Positions 11,755 to 23,400 of a DNA stretch of 64,000 nucleotides are shown in pieces. The stretch spans positions 39,361,501 to 39,425,500 of the forward strand of contig NC_073635.1 of the NCBI RefSeq assembly GCF_029407905.1, written 5' to 3'. The notes below the pieces were generated by a model. The model saw only the letters and a list, made by a program, of their open reading frames with translations, was not told the origin of the DNA and did not search any database. Numbering within the stretch: position 1 is the first letter of the stretch; each line of letters begins with the position of its first letter. A program made the position numbers and the translations under genes. Source of the DNA: Bubalus kerabau. Lineage: Eukaryota > Chordata > Mammalia > Artiodactyla > Bovidae.

Positions 11755-13050
11755 CAAAAAAGATGTCCTTTTCATTACAGGGGACTGGAATGCAAAAGTA
11801 GGAAGTCAAGAAACACCTGGAGTAACAGGCAAATTTGGCCTTGGAATATGGAATGAAGCAGGGCAAAGGCTAATAGAGTTTTGCCAAGGGAACACACTGG
11901 TCATAGCAAACACCCTCTTCCAACAACACAAGAGAAGACTCTATACATGGACATCACCAGATGGTCAACACCAAAATCAGATTGATTGTATTCTTTGCAG
12001 CCAAAGATGGGGAAGCTCTATACAGTCACAAAAACAAGACCAGGAGCTGACTGTGGCTCATATCATGAATTCCTTATTAACAAATTCATACTTAAATTGA
12101 AGAAAGTAGGGAAAACCACTAGACCATTCAGGTATGACCTAAACCAAATGCCTTATGATTATACAGTGGAAGTGAGAAATAGATTTAAGGGCCTAGATCT
12201 GATAGATAGAGTGCCTGATGAACTATGGAATGAGGTTCATGAAATTGTACAGGAGACAGGGATGAAGACCATCCCCATGGAAAAGAAATGCAAAAAAGCA
12301 AAATGGCTGTCTGGGGAGGCCTTACAAATAGCTGTGAAAAGAAGAGAAGCAAAAAGCAAAGGAGAAAAGGAAAGATATAAGCATCTGAATGCCGAGTTCC
12401 AAAGAAAAGCAAGAAGAGATAAGAAAGCCTTCCTCAGTGATCAATGCAAAGAAATACAGGAAAACAACAGAATGGGAAAGACTAGGGATCTCTTCAACAA
12501 AATTAGAGATACCAAGGGAACGTTTCATGCAAAGATGGGTTCGATAAAGAACAGAAATGGTATGGACCTAACAGAAGCAGAAGATATTAAGAAGAGGTGG
12601 CAAGAATACGCAGAAGAACTGTACAAAAAAGATCTTCATGTCCCAGATAATCACAATGGTGTGATCACTGACCTAGAGCCAGACATCCTGGAATGTGAAG
12701 TCAAATGGGCCTTAGAAAGCATCACTATGAACAAAGCTAGTGGAGGTGATGGAATTCCAGTTGAGCTATTTCAAATCCTGGAAGATGATGCTGTGAAAGT
12801 TCTGCCCTCAATATGCCAGCAAATTTGGAAAACTCAGCAGAGGCCACAGGACTGGAAAAGGTCAGTTTTCATTTCAATCCCAAAGAAAGGCAATGCCAAA
12901 GAAGGCTCAAACTACCACATAATTGCACTCATCTCACATGCTAGTAAAGTAATGCTCAAAATTCTCCAAGCCAGGCTTCAGCAATACGTGAACTGTGAAC
13001 TTCCAGATGTTCAAGCTGGTTTTAGAAAAGGCAGAGGAACCAGAGATTAA
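11755..13050 (+). pseudogene. BovB ORF fragment: endonuclease to start of RT, broken
   Basis: BovB encodes one polyprotein with an APE-type endonuclease and a reverse transcriptase. Translation from 11755 gives the endonuclease core (GDWNAKVG), but a small deletion near 12020 shifts the frame into the 354-codon frame starting at 11986. In that frame the position expected to be the catalytic Asp of the S-D-H motif is Tyr (GSYHEFL, residue 26). The frame continues through the linker and into the RT, and ends at 13048-13050 in a TAA that related copies have as CAA. The protein would be inactive. Confidence 0.85.
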
Positions 13051-13998
13051 ATTGCCAACATCTGCTGGATCATGGGAAAAGCAAGAGAATTCCAGAAAAA
13101 CATCTACTTCTGCTTTATTGACTATGCCAAAGCCTTTGACTGTGTGGATCACAATAAACTGGAAAATTCTGAAAGAGATGGGAATACCAGCCCACCTGAC
13201 CTGCCTCTTGAGAAATCTGTATGCAGGTCTGGAAGCAACAGTTAGAACTGGACATGGAACACAGACTGGTTCCAAATAGGAAAAGGAGTACGCCAAGGCT
13301 GTATATTGTCACCCTGCTTATTTAACTTATATGCAGAGTACATCATGAGAAACGCTGGAGTGGAAGAAGCACAAGCTGGAATCAAGATTGCCGGGAGAAA
13401 TATCAATAACCTCAGATATGCAGATGACACCACCTTTATGGCAGAAAGTGAAGAGGAACTCAAAAGCCTCTTGATGAAAGTGAAAGTGAAGAGTGAAAAA
13501 GTTGGCTTAAAGCTCAACATTCAGAAAACAAATATCACGGCTACTGGTCCCATCATTTTATGGGAAATAGATGGGGAAACAATGTCAGACTTTATTTTTT
13601 TAGGCTCCAAAATCACTGCAGATGGTGATTGCAGCCATGAAATTAAAAGACGCTTACTCCTTGGAAGGAAAGTTATGACCAACCCTGATAGCATATTCAA
13701 AAGCAGAGACATGAGTTTGCCAACAAAGGTCCGTCTAGTCAAGGCTATGGTTTTTCTTGTGGTCATGCATGGATGTGAGAGTTGCACTGTGAAGAAGTCT
13801 GAGTGTCGAAGAATTGATGCTTTTGAACTGTGGTGTTGGAGAAGGCTCTTGAGATTCCCTTGGACTGCAAGGAGATCCAATCAGTCCATTCTGAAGGAGA
13901 TCAGCCCTGGGATTTCTTTGGAGGGAATGATGCTGAAGCCGAACTCCAGTCCTTTGGCCACCTCATGTGAAGAGTTGATTCACTGTAAAAGACTCTGA
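13051..13998 (+). pseudogene. BovB RT and C-terminal fragment, frameshifted
   Basis: This continues the BovB reverse transcriptase. A 2-base loss at about 13160 (ATAAACTGGAAAATT, where the fuller form at about 34880 on the minus strand keeps an extra TG) changes frame. The frame reopens at 13306 for 230 codons, with LSPCLFN-type RT sequence and YADD at residues 38-41, then runs through the C-terminal region until another shift near 13940. The element goes on to its 3' end at 14184. Confidence 0.85.
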
Positions 13999-14445
13999 TG
14001 CTGGGAGGGATTGGGGGCAGGAGGAGAAGGGGACGACAGAGGATGAGATGGCTGGAGGGCATCACTGACGCGATGGATGTGAGTCTGAGTGAACTCCGGG
14101 AGTTGGTGATGGACAGGGAGGCCTGACATGGTGTGATTCATGGGGTCGCAAAGAGTCGGACACTTCTGAGCGACTGAACTGAACTGAGCTTATTCACAAG
14201 ATGATGGCTGAGTTTCAAGAATAAGTATTTTAAGAGAAAGGAAGTGAAGTTGACAATCCGGTAAGACTCTGTCTCAGAAATACTTCTTCTGTATCCATTT
14301 TGGTTAATTAACCACAGAGTCCTCATAGATTCAAAGGGAGAGGCTACACACCCCACATTTTGTTGGAGGATTGTCCAGTAATGTGAATTCAGCTCTAAAT
14401 GTACTTTGTATTTATTCTGTAGTATTACTACAGTATGTAGTATTA

Positions 14446-14585
14446 CTCCTTGGAAGGAAAGTTATGAATAGTATATTCAAAAGCAGAGACGTGACTTTGC
14501 CAACAAAGGTCCGTCTAGTCAAGGCTATGGTTTTTCCTGTGGTCATGTATGGATGTGAGAGTTGGACTGTGAAGAAGGCTGAGTA
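14446..14585 (+). mobile_element. Internal BovB fragment
   Basis: About 140 bases match the interior of the BovB ORF (from CTCCTTGGAAGGAAAG to TGTGAAGAAGGCTGAG), corresponding to 13658-13800 in the neighbouring copy with a few differences. Neither BovB end is present. It is preceded by a tandem duplication, TGTAGTATTAC. Confidence 0.85.
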
Positions 14586-14867
14586 TTTGTACATATCTCT
14601 TACTTATGCTAGTATATATTCAGGTAATCTGTTTACAGATGTTAACATCAAAACATCAGGAATAGAGCACAATTTAAATTATGTCCAGAGGTGGCATAAT
14701 TTAAAGTACACTAGATATATCTATGAGCAGTATTTATAAAAATTGGCATGGGTATTGGGAAGGAAGAAATTTTTCTTTACCCTCCTTGGTTCTTCTGACT
14801 GGTTTAAGAATTAAATTGACATGAGACAGATGAACAGCAGAAAAATAAAACAATTTTGATAACATTT

Positions 14868-15020
14868 TTTCTTTTATTTATTTATTTTTACTTTACAATA
14901 TTGTATAGGTTTTGCCATACATCAACATGCATCTGCCACGGGTGTACATGTGTTCCCAATCCTGAACCCCCTTCCCACCTCCCTCCCCATACCATTCCTC
15001 TGGGTCATCCCAGTGCACCG
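14868..15020 (-). mobile_element. Bovine-type L1 3' UTR end
   Basis: The reverse complement matches the end of the L1 3' UTR, and the T-rich left edge is the A-tail. The run TTTACAATATTGTATAGG and the C-rich stretch CCCCTTCCCACCTCCCTCCC are diagnostic. It is 5' truncated and non-coding. Confidence 0.85.
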
Positions 15021-15569
15021 TTTTTAATATATGAGACATACCAAGAAAAACTGAGTAACTCACTCAAATGGCCAAAGTCCTCACCATAAATTTCATCTTC
15101 AGCTAAGGACTAAAAAGGATGTGAAGATGTTGGGTATAGTGGTTTGGACCTTCAAAGGGGAAGGCAATTCACATCGAGGTGGAAAAGCCAGTATTTGGTA
15201 AATAAATGTTTGGTGGGACAGGTAGAGACAATGGGACCCAAAGAGGAATTTAACAGGAAGACTTTGCTAGCTTCCTCCCTGTCTACACACCTAGTTGATA
15301 CTGTAGCTATATATGGGGACAGCAGTTTCCTTCCTGGAATAGGACCTCTATGTACATTCTTTTAGGCAGCTAGGGGGAAGGTCATATGTTCTTCCTGAGT
15401 CATTCAGACCTTAAAAATGATGAACCTGAACTAATTCTTATGCCAAGAAACCACATTTTGGGTGATGATTTTTGCTTTCCTACAGGCATTTACTGCTACA
15501 TCTTGAGCCAGTAACTCTGAATACATCTACTCACAGGTGAGTAAGAAAACCTGATGAAGAAAAAGGATT

Positions 15570-15685
15570 TATGTTGATGTATGGCAAAACCAATACAATA
15601 TTGTAAAGTAATTAACCTCCAATTAAAATACATTTATATTAAAAAATAATAATAATTTTAAAAAGAAAAGGTTAAAAAAAAAGGA
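15570..15685 (+). mobile_element. L1 3' terminal fragment
   Basis: About 75 bases match the last part of a ruminant L1 (GATGTATGGCAAAACCAATA to CCTCCAATTAAAATAC), followed by an impure A-rich tail. Confidence 0.75.
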
Positions 15686-15988
15686 GTTGAATTTTTCTAT
15701 TCCATTACCCTTGTTTTAGTATTTTAAAAAATCATAATGTATGTTTGGCATATGGCTTATCATCACTGATCTTTTCTTATCCATTTCTACCTATCTTTCT
15801 ATAATGTAAGCTCCAGGGTAGAAAGAGTCATCTGAAAATGCATTTTTCAACTAAGAATAATAGTAAGCTGCCAAGGAAATGTTAATAATGAAAATGAGTT
15901 ACAGTAGATTGGGATGGTCATAATTATTCTCAAGTAATGATTCTAAGGAAGAGAAATATTATATACATAAAACTGCATATTGTTGTGG

Positions 15989-15991
<3 letters not shown>

Positions 15992-16022
<31 letters not shown>
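15992..16022. repeat. (TA)n microsatellite
   Basis: About 15 uninterrupted TA units, likely to vary in length between individuals. Confidence 0.97.
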
Positions 16023-16027
<5 letters not shown>

Positions 16028-17940
16028 ACATTTTTGACTCATGGTTTATCATAATGCTAATTCTATTTAAGTTGTTGGTTTAAGGAAATTTTATGACATC
16101 TGGGGTTTATTTCGTATCAGTTCAAGGGGAAGAGAAGAGGGTGGAAATGCAAATGAAAATGTATTGATCATGAATTGGTATTTGGAGATATTTATCATGC
16201 ATTTGCTTTTATCTAAAATTTATCATAATAAAAATCTAAATACAGAAACTTGACTCATAAAAAATAGTAAGAAAAGGCATTTTAGTAATACTTCTGGGCT
16301 CGACTTTTGAAGGCAAGTTTTTAAATATTACTAATCCTAGAAGAGTTTGAGATTATCAGTTTCCAATTTCTGTCAGGTTAATGAAGGTCTCTTAGAAATT
16401 AGAAGTCAACATATATTGCTTAATCAAAGAGAAGAAACTTTAGGCACACTAACATATTTCCAATATAACAGTCATTTGAAATCTACAAGTCTGAACTGTT
16501 CACTTTCTCTTATTCCTTGTAAAAGCCTATGTTTAAACATGAAGTTTTAGTCCCCGTCAGCAGCAAAAAAAAAAAAAAAAAATATTCCATACTATGTAAA
16601 TCAATGCAAGGATGTCACACCGGGCCTGCAGTCAAACAGACTAAAACAATATGACCAAAGTTGATATTATATTTCACATATTAATGAAATGTTACTTTAG
16701 GAATAAAAGAGTAGCCATTTAAATATTAACACTATTAGTCCAGTATATAAAAAAAAAAAACAAACAAACCTTCCTTCATACATATTTAAACTCTGGGAAT
16801 GATATAAATTATTTTAACATCTGGTTCTTTTCTTCCTATAATAGACAATGATACCTATCATATAACACTACTTTCTCTCACTGCAGTTTCACCAGATGGT
16901 ATGAACTATAGCATTTAGATAGAAAATTATAGTCCTTTGTTTGTGTTTCTATTGAGTGAGATAACACTTTCTATACCTACGCTCAAGGGAAAAAAAAAAA
17001 AAAGAAGAAGAAGAAGAAGCACTTGTATTTGTGTACTATCCATGCATATTTACTCACATCCTAGCACACTTGGTCAATAAAAATGTGCTGAATACTGTTA
17101 GCACCTACAGTGCCCTGCTATACCCGTTGAAAAGAAAACCTATTTATTTTATAAACACAGTATAAGAATGACATAAGGAATTTAAGATAACCGAAAGAGA
17201 AAGCTTTAGACTTTACGAAAACTAACAATGCTTTCTATTTCATGGTGTCTATCTACTTCCTGGAGCTTCAGAGTTATAAGGAAAAAAATGAGAATTGTGG
17301 AGTTAGGTGGTCATCAACTATAATAGTCTCTGTAAGTCTTATAATCATTAGGACAATAATGATTGTTCTAAGAGATAAACTCTAGTGGAATTTTCCTCCC
17401 CACTCACTGAGCAATCCAGTGTAGGTTTTCAGTAAGGAATCTTGTAGGAGACATTACGGGGAGCCAAGTTCCTTCCAAAATTTGTCTCCATCATCAACCT
17501 GTTTCTTCAAAATTCAGGATTTAATGAGTAAGTAGGGCTGAGAAAGATAGAATGCTAACAACTTTAGCCTCAAAATGATGCATACAGGATGCTCTGTTGA
17601 TGGTGTCATCATTGAGTTCACTCTAGTATCCCTGCTGATCCTTTGTGTCATTGCTGGCACCAATGTGTCACATGGAGGTGCCAGGTGCCCAGAGAAGATG
17701 AGGACAGAGGAAGGAGGAAGGGAAGAAACAAATGAAGCAAGTACCATTAGAATCCAGCCATCCCAAGGTAGATGGACAGAGTAACTAAAGAGCTTCCAGG
17801 AAACACTTTTCACAAATTGCCATTAAATGTATGCCATCAGAACCTCAGCTGTTACTATCTTCCCAGCCCCATTCTGGTCCATTGAGCATAAACCAAACCA
17901 CAGTAAATTATTTCATGATTTTGAAAAAAAAATCTGCAGC
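16023..17940. other. AT-rich DNA with no recognised gene
   Basis: It holds A-runs at 16565-16582 and 16749-16760 and an A-run passing into (GAA)n at 16989-17020. I recognise no repeat family or coding region. Confidence 0.55.
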
Positions 17941-18071
17941 ATAACACCTAAATAAGGATATAAATTCCATTATGAGAAATAAGTGGAGAGTGGCATCACA
18001 AAGGTGACAGGGTAGAAGACTCTGGCCTAACCTCCCCAAAAAGTCAACAATTAAACATCGATACATAAGCC

Positions 18072-18285
18072 AAGGACTTTCCTGGTGGCTCAGACAGTAC
18101 AGAATCTGCCTGCAATGAGGGAGATCTGGGTTCAGTCGCTGAGTTGGGAAGATCCCCTGGAGGAGGCATGGCAACCCACTCCAGTATTCTTGCCTGGAGA
18201 ATCCCGATAGATGGAGGAGCCTGGTAGGCTACAGTCCATGGGTTTGCAAAGAGTTGGATATGACTGAGTGATTTAGCACAGCATA
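18072..18285 (+). mobile_element. Bov-tA SINE
   Basis: A complete tRNA head (GGACTTTCCTGGTGGCTCAG) and BovB-derived tail are present. It is flanked by ACATAAGCCA (18062-18071) and ACACAAGCCA (18286-18295), a 10-bp TSD with one change. Confidence 0.92.
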
Positions 18286-18528
18286 GCACACAAGCCAGAA
18301 CCACTGAAGGAGCAGTCTGGAGTCCACTTAAGAAGCTTCAACAAAACAGTGGAGCAAAAAATCGAGAACAATCACATGGAAAGAGGAGGAAAGATAGCTT
18401 TATTTTGGCTATATTATCCCACCCCCAAAGCCAGTGATATTCAGTGCCAAGAAGAAACTCCCCACCTAGAAAGAGTACTCCTTCTTGGGAAACAAAGAGC
18501 TGAGTGAGTAGCCTTTTGCACAAGCTTT

Positions 18529-18930
18529 TTTTTTTTTTTTTTTTTTTGCCTATTTTATGTGGATCTACTTCAGTTTCATCTCCATGAAGAGATCAGCAAA
18601 GCTGAGGCTCCCAGAGATGGTCAATGACAAGAAAGAAAAGAAGAAGCTACCAATACCAGCCACACAATAGGAGCAATGGGATTTCCAGTAAAATGTTCTG
18701 TAGGCAACCTCAGCAGTTTTTGACGCTGAAGGAATCAAAAGCCAGCACAGCTGCCACAGATCACCTGAAGATTTCATCAGCTTTCTTCTCTCTTCTGTCA
18801 CTGGCCTGTACCACTGTATTCACTCTTCCAGCTGCATATCTGACAACCATTCCCTACCTCCCATCACCAGCCTCCACCGTTACTTGCTCAGCAATCATGG
18901 CAGTGAACACTACAGCCAGAGGAGGGTGAG
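18529..18930 (-). pseudogene. Possible retrocopy of an unidentified RNA
   Basis: A T-run at 18529-18547 would be the A-tail of a minus-strand retrocopy. Next to it on the minus strand lies a frame of 78 codons (18565-18801) whose C-terminal part has a hydrophobic stretch (IGSFFFSFLSLTISGSLSFA) and stops about 20 bases before the A-tail. I do not recognise the protein and found no TSD. It may equally be part of an older repeat. Confidence 0.3.
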
Positions 18931-19223
18931 GGCTACAGCTTTCATTGTGCTTATAGTTGGTCCCAGCCCTTGAGACCTGCCCTAGCCCCCACCACTATAT
19001 TTTTTGTAACTGGGCCCTGCTACTATACAAACACCTGCAGCTGGTTCCCACAACTGAGTTTGTACACCCCACTGGCTCCAGTGACTATCACTGCTTGGCA
19101 TAATTCCTAGATGCTGGATTTGAAGTCAGCACTGAAGACCACAACAGCCCTTGCAGTCTCTGTGAATCCCCACAATATTTGCCCAGGACCATACAATTAT
19201 TGATGCTAAGAGTGACAATGACT

Positions 19224-19404
19224 TGGGAGAGTTAATTCTTAGGTACGTTGATTAGGAGTCTGGGGCCCCTGAGGAGAAGAAAGGGGTCTGAGGCCCTCAA
19301 GGAGGAGAAAAGGACAAATTTTTTCCTTTCTTTTTTTTCCTACATTCCTTCATCTTAGTTACATAAGATGTAATTTTCTCTAAGCTCAGAGCTAATGATT
19401 ACAG
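19224..19404 (+). mobile_element. Solo LTR of a ruminant ERV, 5' part
   Basis: This and 24605-24996 together resemble one ruminant LTR (BTLTR1-like, from memory). The left part has the G-rich run GAGTCTGGGGCCCCTGAGGA and breaks at GATTACAG, which is repeated where the right part resumes. The start at TG (19224) is approximate. Confidence 0.6.
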
Positions 19405-19490
19405 CTGTGTGGTGCTGGAGCAGCAAGCAGACAAGAGGAGATACCCCACGTCCAAAGTCAGGCATGGTGGCAATGAGGAGATATCCCATA

Positions 19491-20540
19491 GTTCATCAGG
19501 CACTCTGTTTATCAGATCTAGTCTCTTAAATCTATGTCTCACATCCACTGTATAATTGTAAGGGGTTTGATTCAGGTCATATCTGAGTGGCCTAATAGTT
19601 TTCCCCACTTTATTCAATTTCAGCCTGAGTTTGGTGATAAGGAGTTCTTGATCAGAGCCACAGTTAGCTCCCAGTCTTGTTTTTCCTGACTGTATAGAGC
19701 TTCTCCATCTTTGGCTGCAAAGAATATAATCAATCTGATTTCGGTGTTGACCATCTGGTGATGTCGATGTGTAGAGTCTTCTCTTGTGTTGTTGGAAGAA
19801 GGTGTTTGCTATGACCAGTGCATTCTCTTGGCAGATCTCTATTAGCCTTTGCCCTGCCACATTCTGTACTTCAAGGCCAAATTTGACTGTTACTCCATGT
19901 GTTTCTTGACTTCCTACTTTTGCATTCCAGTCCCTTATAATGAAAAGTACATTTTTGGGGGTGTTAGTTCTAGAAGATCTTGTAGGTCTTCATAGAACCG
20001 TTCAACTTCAGCTTCTTCAGCATTACTGGGTGGGGCATAGGCTTATATTACCGTGATATTGAATGGTTTGTCTTGGAAACGAACAGAGATTACTCTGTCG
20101 TTTTTGAGATTGCATCCAAGTACTGCATTTCGGACTCTTTTGTTGGCTATGATGGCTACTCCATTTCTTCTAAGGGATTTCTGCCCACAGTAGTAGATAT
20201 AATGGTCATCTGAGTTAAATTCGCCCATTCCAGTCCATCTTAATTCGCTGATTCCTAAAATATCGATGTTCACTCTTGCCATCTCCTGTTTGATCACTTC
20301 ATATTTGCCTTGATTCATGGACCTAAAATTCCAGGTTCCTATGCAATATTGCTCTTTATAGCATCGGACATTGCTTCCATCACCAGTCCCATCCACAACT
20401 GGGTGTTGTTTTTGCTTTGGCTCCATCCCTTCATTCTTTCTGGAGTTATTTCTCCATTGATCTCCAGTAGCAGATTGGGCACCTATCAACCTGGGGAGTT
20501 CATCTTTCAGTGTCCTATCTTTTTGATTTTTCATACTGTT
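19491..20540 (-). pseudogene. BovB endonuclease region, minus strand
   Basis: Minus-strand translation gives the start of the BovB ORF. The frame 20043-20534 (163 codons) holds the first endonuclease motifs (IGTWNFRSMNQGKYE, DILGISELRW). After a shift, frame 19399-19860 carries the later part, with NQIDYILCSQRW and GSDQELL where the S-D-H motif is expected (H replaced by Q). It then runs into unrelated sequence at 19490. Confidence 0.85.
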
Positions 20541-23400
20541 CAGAGCATGCCACCAACAATCAGAGTTTCTTCTTCAGTCAGTCTCTCCCACCAGGAAGCT
20601 TCCATAGTCCTCTTATCATTCTCCATCAGAAGGCAGACAGTCTGAAAACCACAATCAGAGAAAACTAACCAATCTGATTGCATGGACCACAGTCTTGTCT
20701 AACTCAATGAAACTATGAGCCATGCCATGACAGATGGGTCATGGTGTAGAGTGCTAACAAAATGTGGTCCATTGGAGAAGGGAATGGAAAACCACTTCAG
20801 TATTCTTGCCTTGGGAACCCTATGAACAGTATGAAAAGGCAAAAAAGATAGGATACTGAAAGATGAACTCCACAGGTTGGTAGGTGCCGAATACGCTACT
20901 GGAGATCAGTGGAGAAATGACTCCAGAAAGAATAAAGAGACGGAGCCAAAGCAAAAAAAAAAAAAAACACCCAGTTGTGGATGTGACTGCTGATGGAAGC
21001 AAGGTCAGATGCTATAAAGAGCAATGTTGCATAGGAACCTGGAATATTACGTCCATGAATCAAGGCAAATATGAAGTGGTCAAACAGGAGATGGCAAGAA
21101 TGAATGTCCACATTTTAGGAATCAGTGAACTAAAATGGATGGGAATGGGCGAATTTAACTAAGATGAGCATTATCTCTACTACTGTGGCCAAGAATCCCT
21201 TATAAGAAGTGGAGTAGCCATCATAGTCAACAAAAGAGTCCGAAATGCAGTACTTGGATGCAATCTCATAAGCAACAGAATGATCTCTGTCGTTCCAAGG
21301 GAAACCATTTAATATCACGGTAATCCAAGTCTATGCCCTGACTAGGAATGCTGAAGAATCTAAAGTTGAATGGTTCTGTGAAGACTTACAAGACCTTCTA
21401 GAATGAACATCCAAAAAAGATGTCCTTCTCATATAAGGGACTGGCAGGCAAAAGTAGGAAGTCAAGAAATACCTGGAGTGACAGGCAAGTTCGGCCTTGG
21501 AAGACAGAATGAAAGAGAGCAAAGGCTAATAGAGTTTTGCAAAGAGAAAGCACTGGTCATAGCAAACACCTTCTTCCAACAACACAAGAGAAGACTTTAC
21601 TCATGGACATCACCAGATGGTCAATACTGAAATCAGATTGATTATATTCTTTGCAGCCAAAGATGGAGAAGCTCTACACAGTTAGCAAAAACAAGACTTG
21701 GAGCTGGTGGTGGCTCAGATCAAGGACTCTGTATTGCCAAATTCATACTTAAATTGAATAAATTGGGGGAAAACCACTAGACCATCCAGGTATGATCTAA
21801 ATATAATCCCTTATGATTATAAAGTGGAAGTGAGAAATAGATTCAAGGGATTAGATCTGATAGACAGAGTGCCTGATGAACTATGGATGGCAGTTTGTGA
21901 CATGGTACAGGAGATAGGGAGCAAGATAATCACCAAGAAAAAGGAATTCAAAAAAGCAAAATGGCTGTCTGAGGAGGCCTTACATATATTTGTGAAAAGA
22001 AGAGAAACAAAAAGCAAAGGAGAAAGGAAAGATATATGATGCATCTGAATGCAGAATTCCAAGGAATCGCAAGGAGAGATAAGAAAGCCTTCCTCAGTGA
22101 TCAGTGCAAAGAAATAAGGAAAATAATAGAATGGGAAAGACTAGAGATCTCTTCAAGAAAATTAGAGATAACAAGGGAACATTTCATGGAAAGATGGGCT
22201 CGATAAAGGACAGAAATGGTATGGATTTAACAGAAGCAGAAGATATTAAGAAGAGATGGCAAGAATACACAGAAGAACTGTACAAAAAAGATCTTCACGA
22301 CTCAGATGATCACGATGGTGTGATCACTGACCTAGAGCCAGACATCCTAGAATGTGAAGTCAAGTGGGCCTTAGAGAGCATCACTACGAACAAAGCTGGT
22401 GGAGGTGATGGAATTCCAGTTGAGCTATTCCAAATCCTGAAAGATGATGCTGTGAAAGTGATGCACTCAATATGCCAGCAAACTTGGAAAACTCAGCAGA
22501 GGCCACAGGACTGGAAAAGGTCAGTTTTCATTCCAATCCCAAAGAAAGGCAATGCCAAAGAATGCTCAAACTACTGCACAATTGCACTCATCTCACATGC
22601 TAGTAAAGTAATGCTCAAAATTCTCCAAGCCAGGCTTCAGCAATACGTGAACTGTGAACTTCCAGATGTTTAAGCTGGATTTAGAAAAGGCAGAGGAACC
22701 AAAGATCAAATTGCCAACATCTGCAGGATTATCAAAAAAGCCAGAGTTTCAGAAAAACATCTATTTCTGCTTTATTGACTATGCCAAAGCCTTTGACTGT
22801 GTGGATCACAATAAACTGGAAAATTCTGAAAGAGACGGGAATACCAGACCACCTGACCTGCCTCTTGAGGAACCTGTATGCAGGTCTGGAAGCAACAGTT
22901 AGAACTGGGCATGGAACAACAGACTGGTTCCAAATAGGAATGAAGTACGTAAAGACTGTATATTGTCATCCTGCTTATTTAACTTATATACAGAATACAT
23001 CATGAGAAATGCTGGGCTAGATGAAGCACAAGCCGGAATCAAGATTTTCAGGATAAATATCAATAACCTCAGATATGCAGATGACTCCACCCTATGCCAG
23101 AAAGCAAAGAAGAACTAAAGAGCCTCTTGATGAAAGTGAAAGAGGAGAGTGAAAAAGTTGATTTAAAGCTCAGCATTTAGAAAACAAAGATCATGGCATC
23201 CGGTCCCATAACTTCATGGAAAATACATGGGGAAACAGTGGAAACAGTGGCAGTCCTTATTTTGGGGGGCTCCAAAATCACTGCAGATGGTGACTGCAGC
23301 CATCAAATTAAAAAACGCCTACTTCTTGGGAGAAAAATTATAACAAATCTGACAGCATATTAAAAAGCAGAGACATTACTTTGCCAACAAAGGTCTGTCT
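20541..23400 (+). pseudogene. BovB leader, endonuclease and RT, degenerate
   Basis: This is the plus-strand copy. It begins in the leader (GAGCATGCC, then CAGTCAGTCTCTCCCACC) and passes through the endonuclease (frames 20884-21162 and 21403-21630), linker (21824-22039 and 22104-22673) and RT (22654-23005), with many stops and shifts. The same 2-base loss seen at 13160 recurs at about 22818. It is interrupted at 23400 by a nested BovB. Confidence 0.85.

Larger units (their letters stand above)
10507..14184. mobile_element. BovB LINE with inverted 5' half
   Basis: Bases 10507-11754 carry the BovB 5' region and start of the endonuclease on the minus strand. Bases 11755-14184 carry the rest of the ORF and the 3' end on the plus strand. 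The two parts meet in the consensus at one point, an internal A6 tract before GATGTCC: the inverted part begins with an expanded T run (10507-10528), and the plus part starts with CAAAAAAGATG. The 11-bp TSD TGAGCTTATTC is at 10496-10506 and 14185-14195. This is the structure expected of twin priming. Confidence 0.9.
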
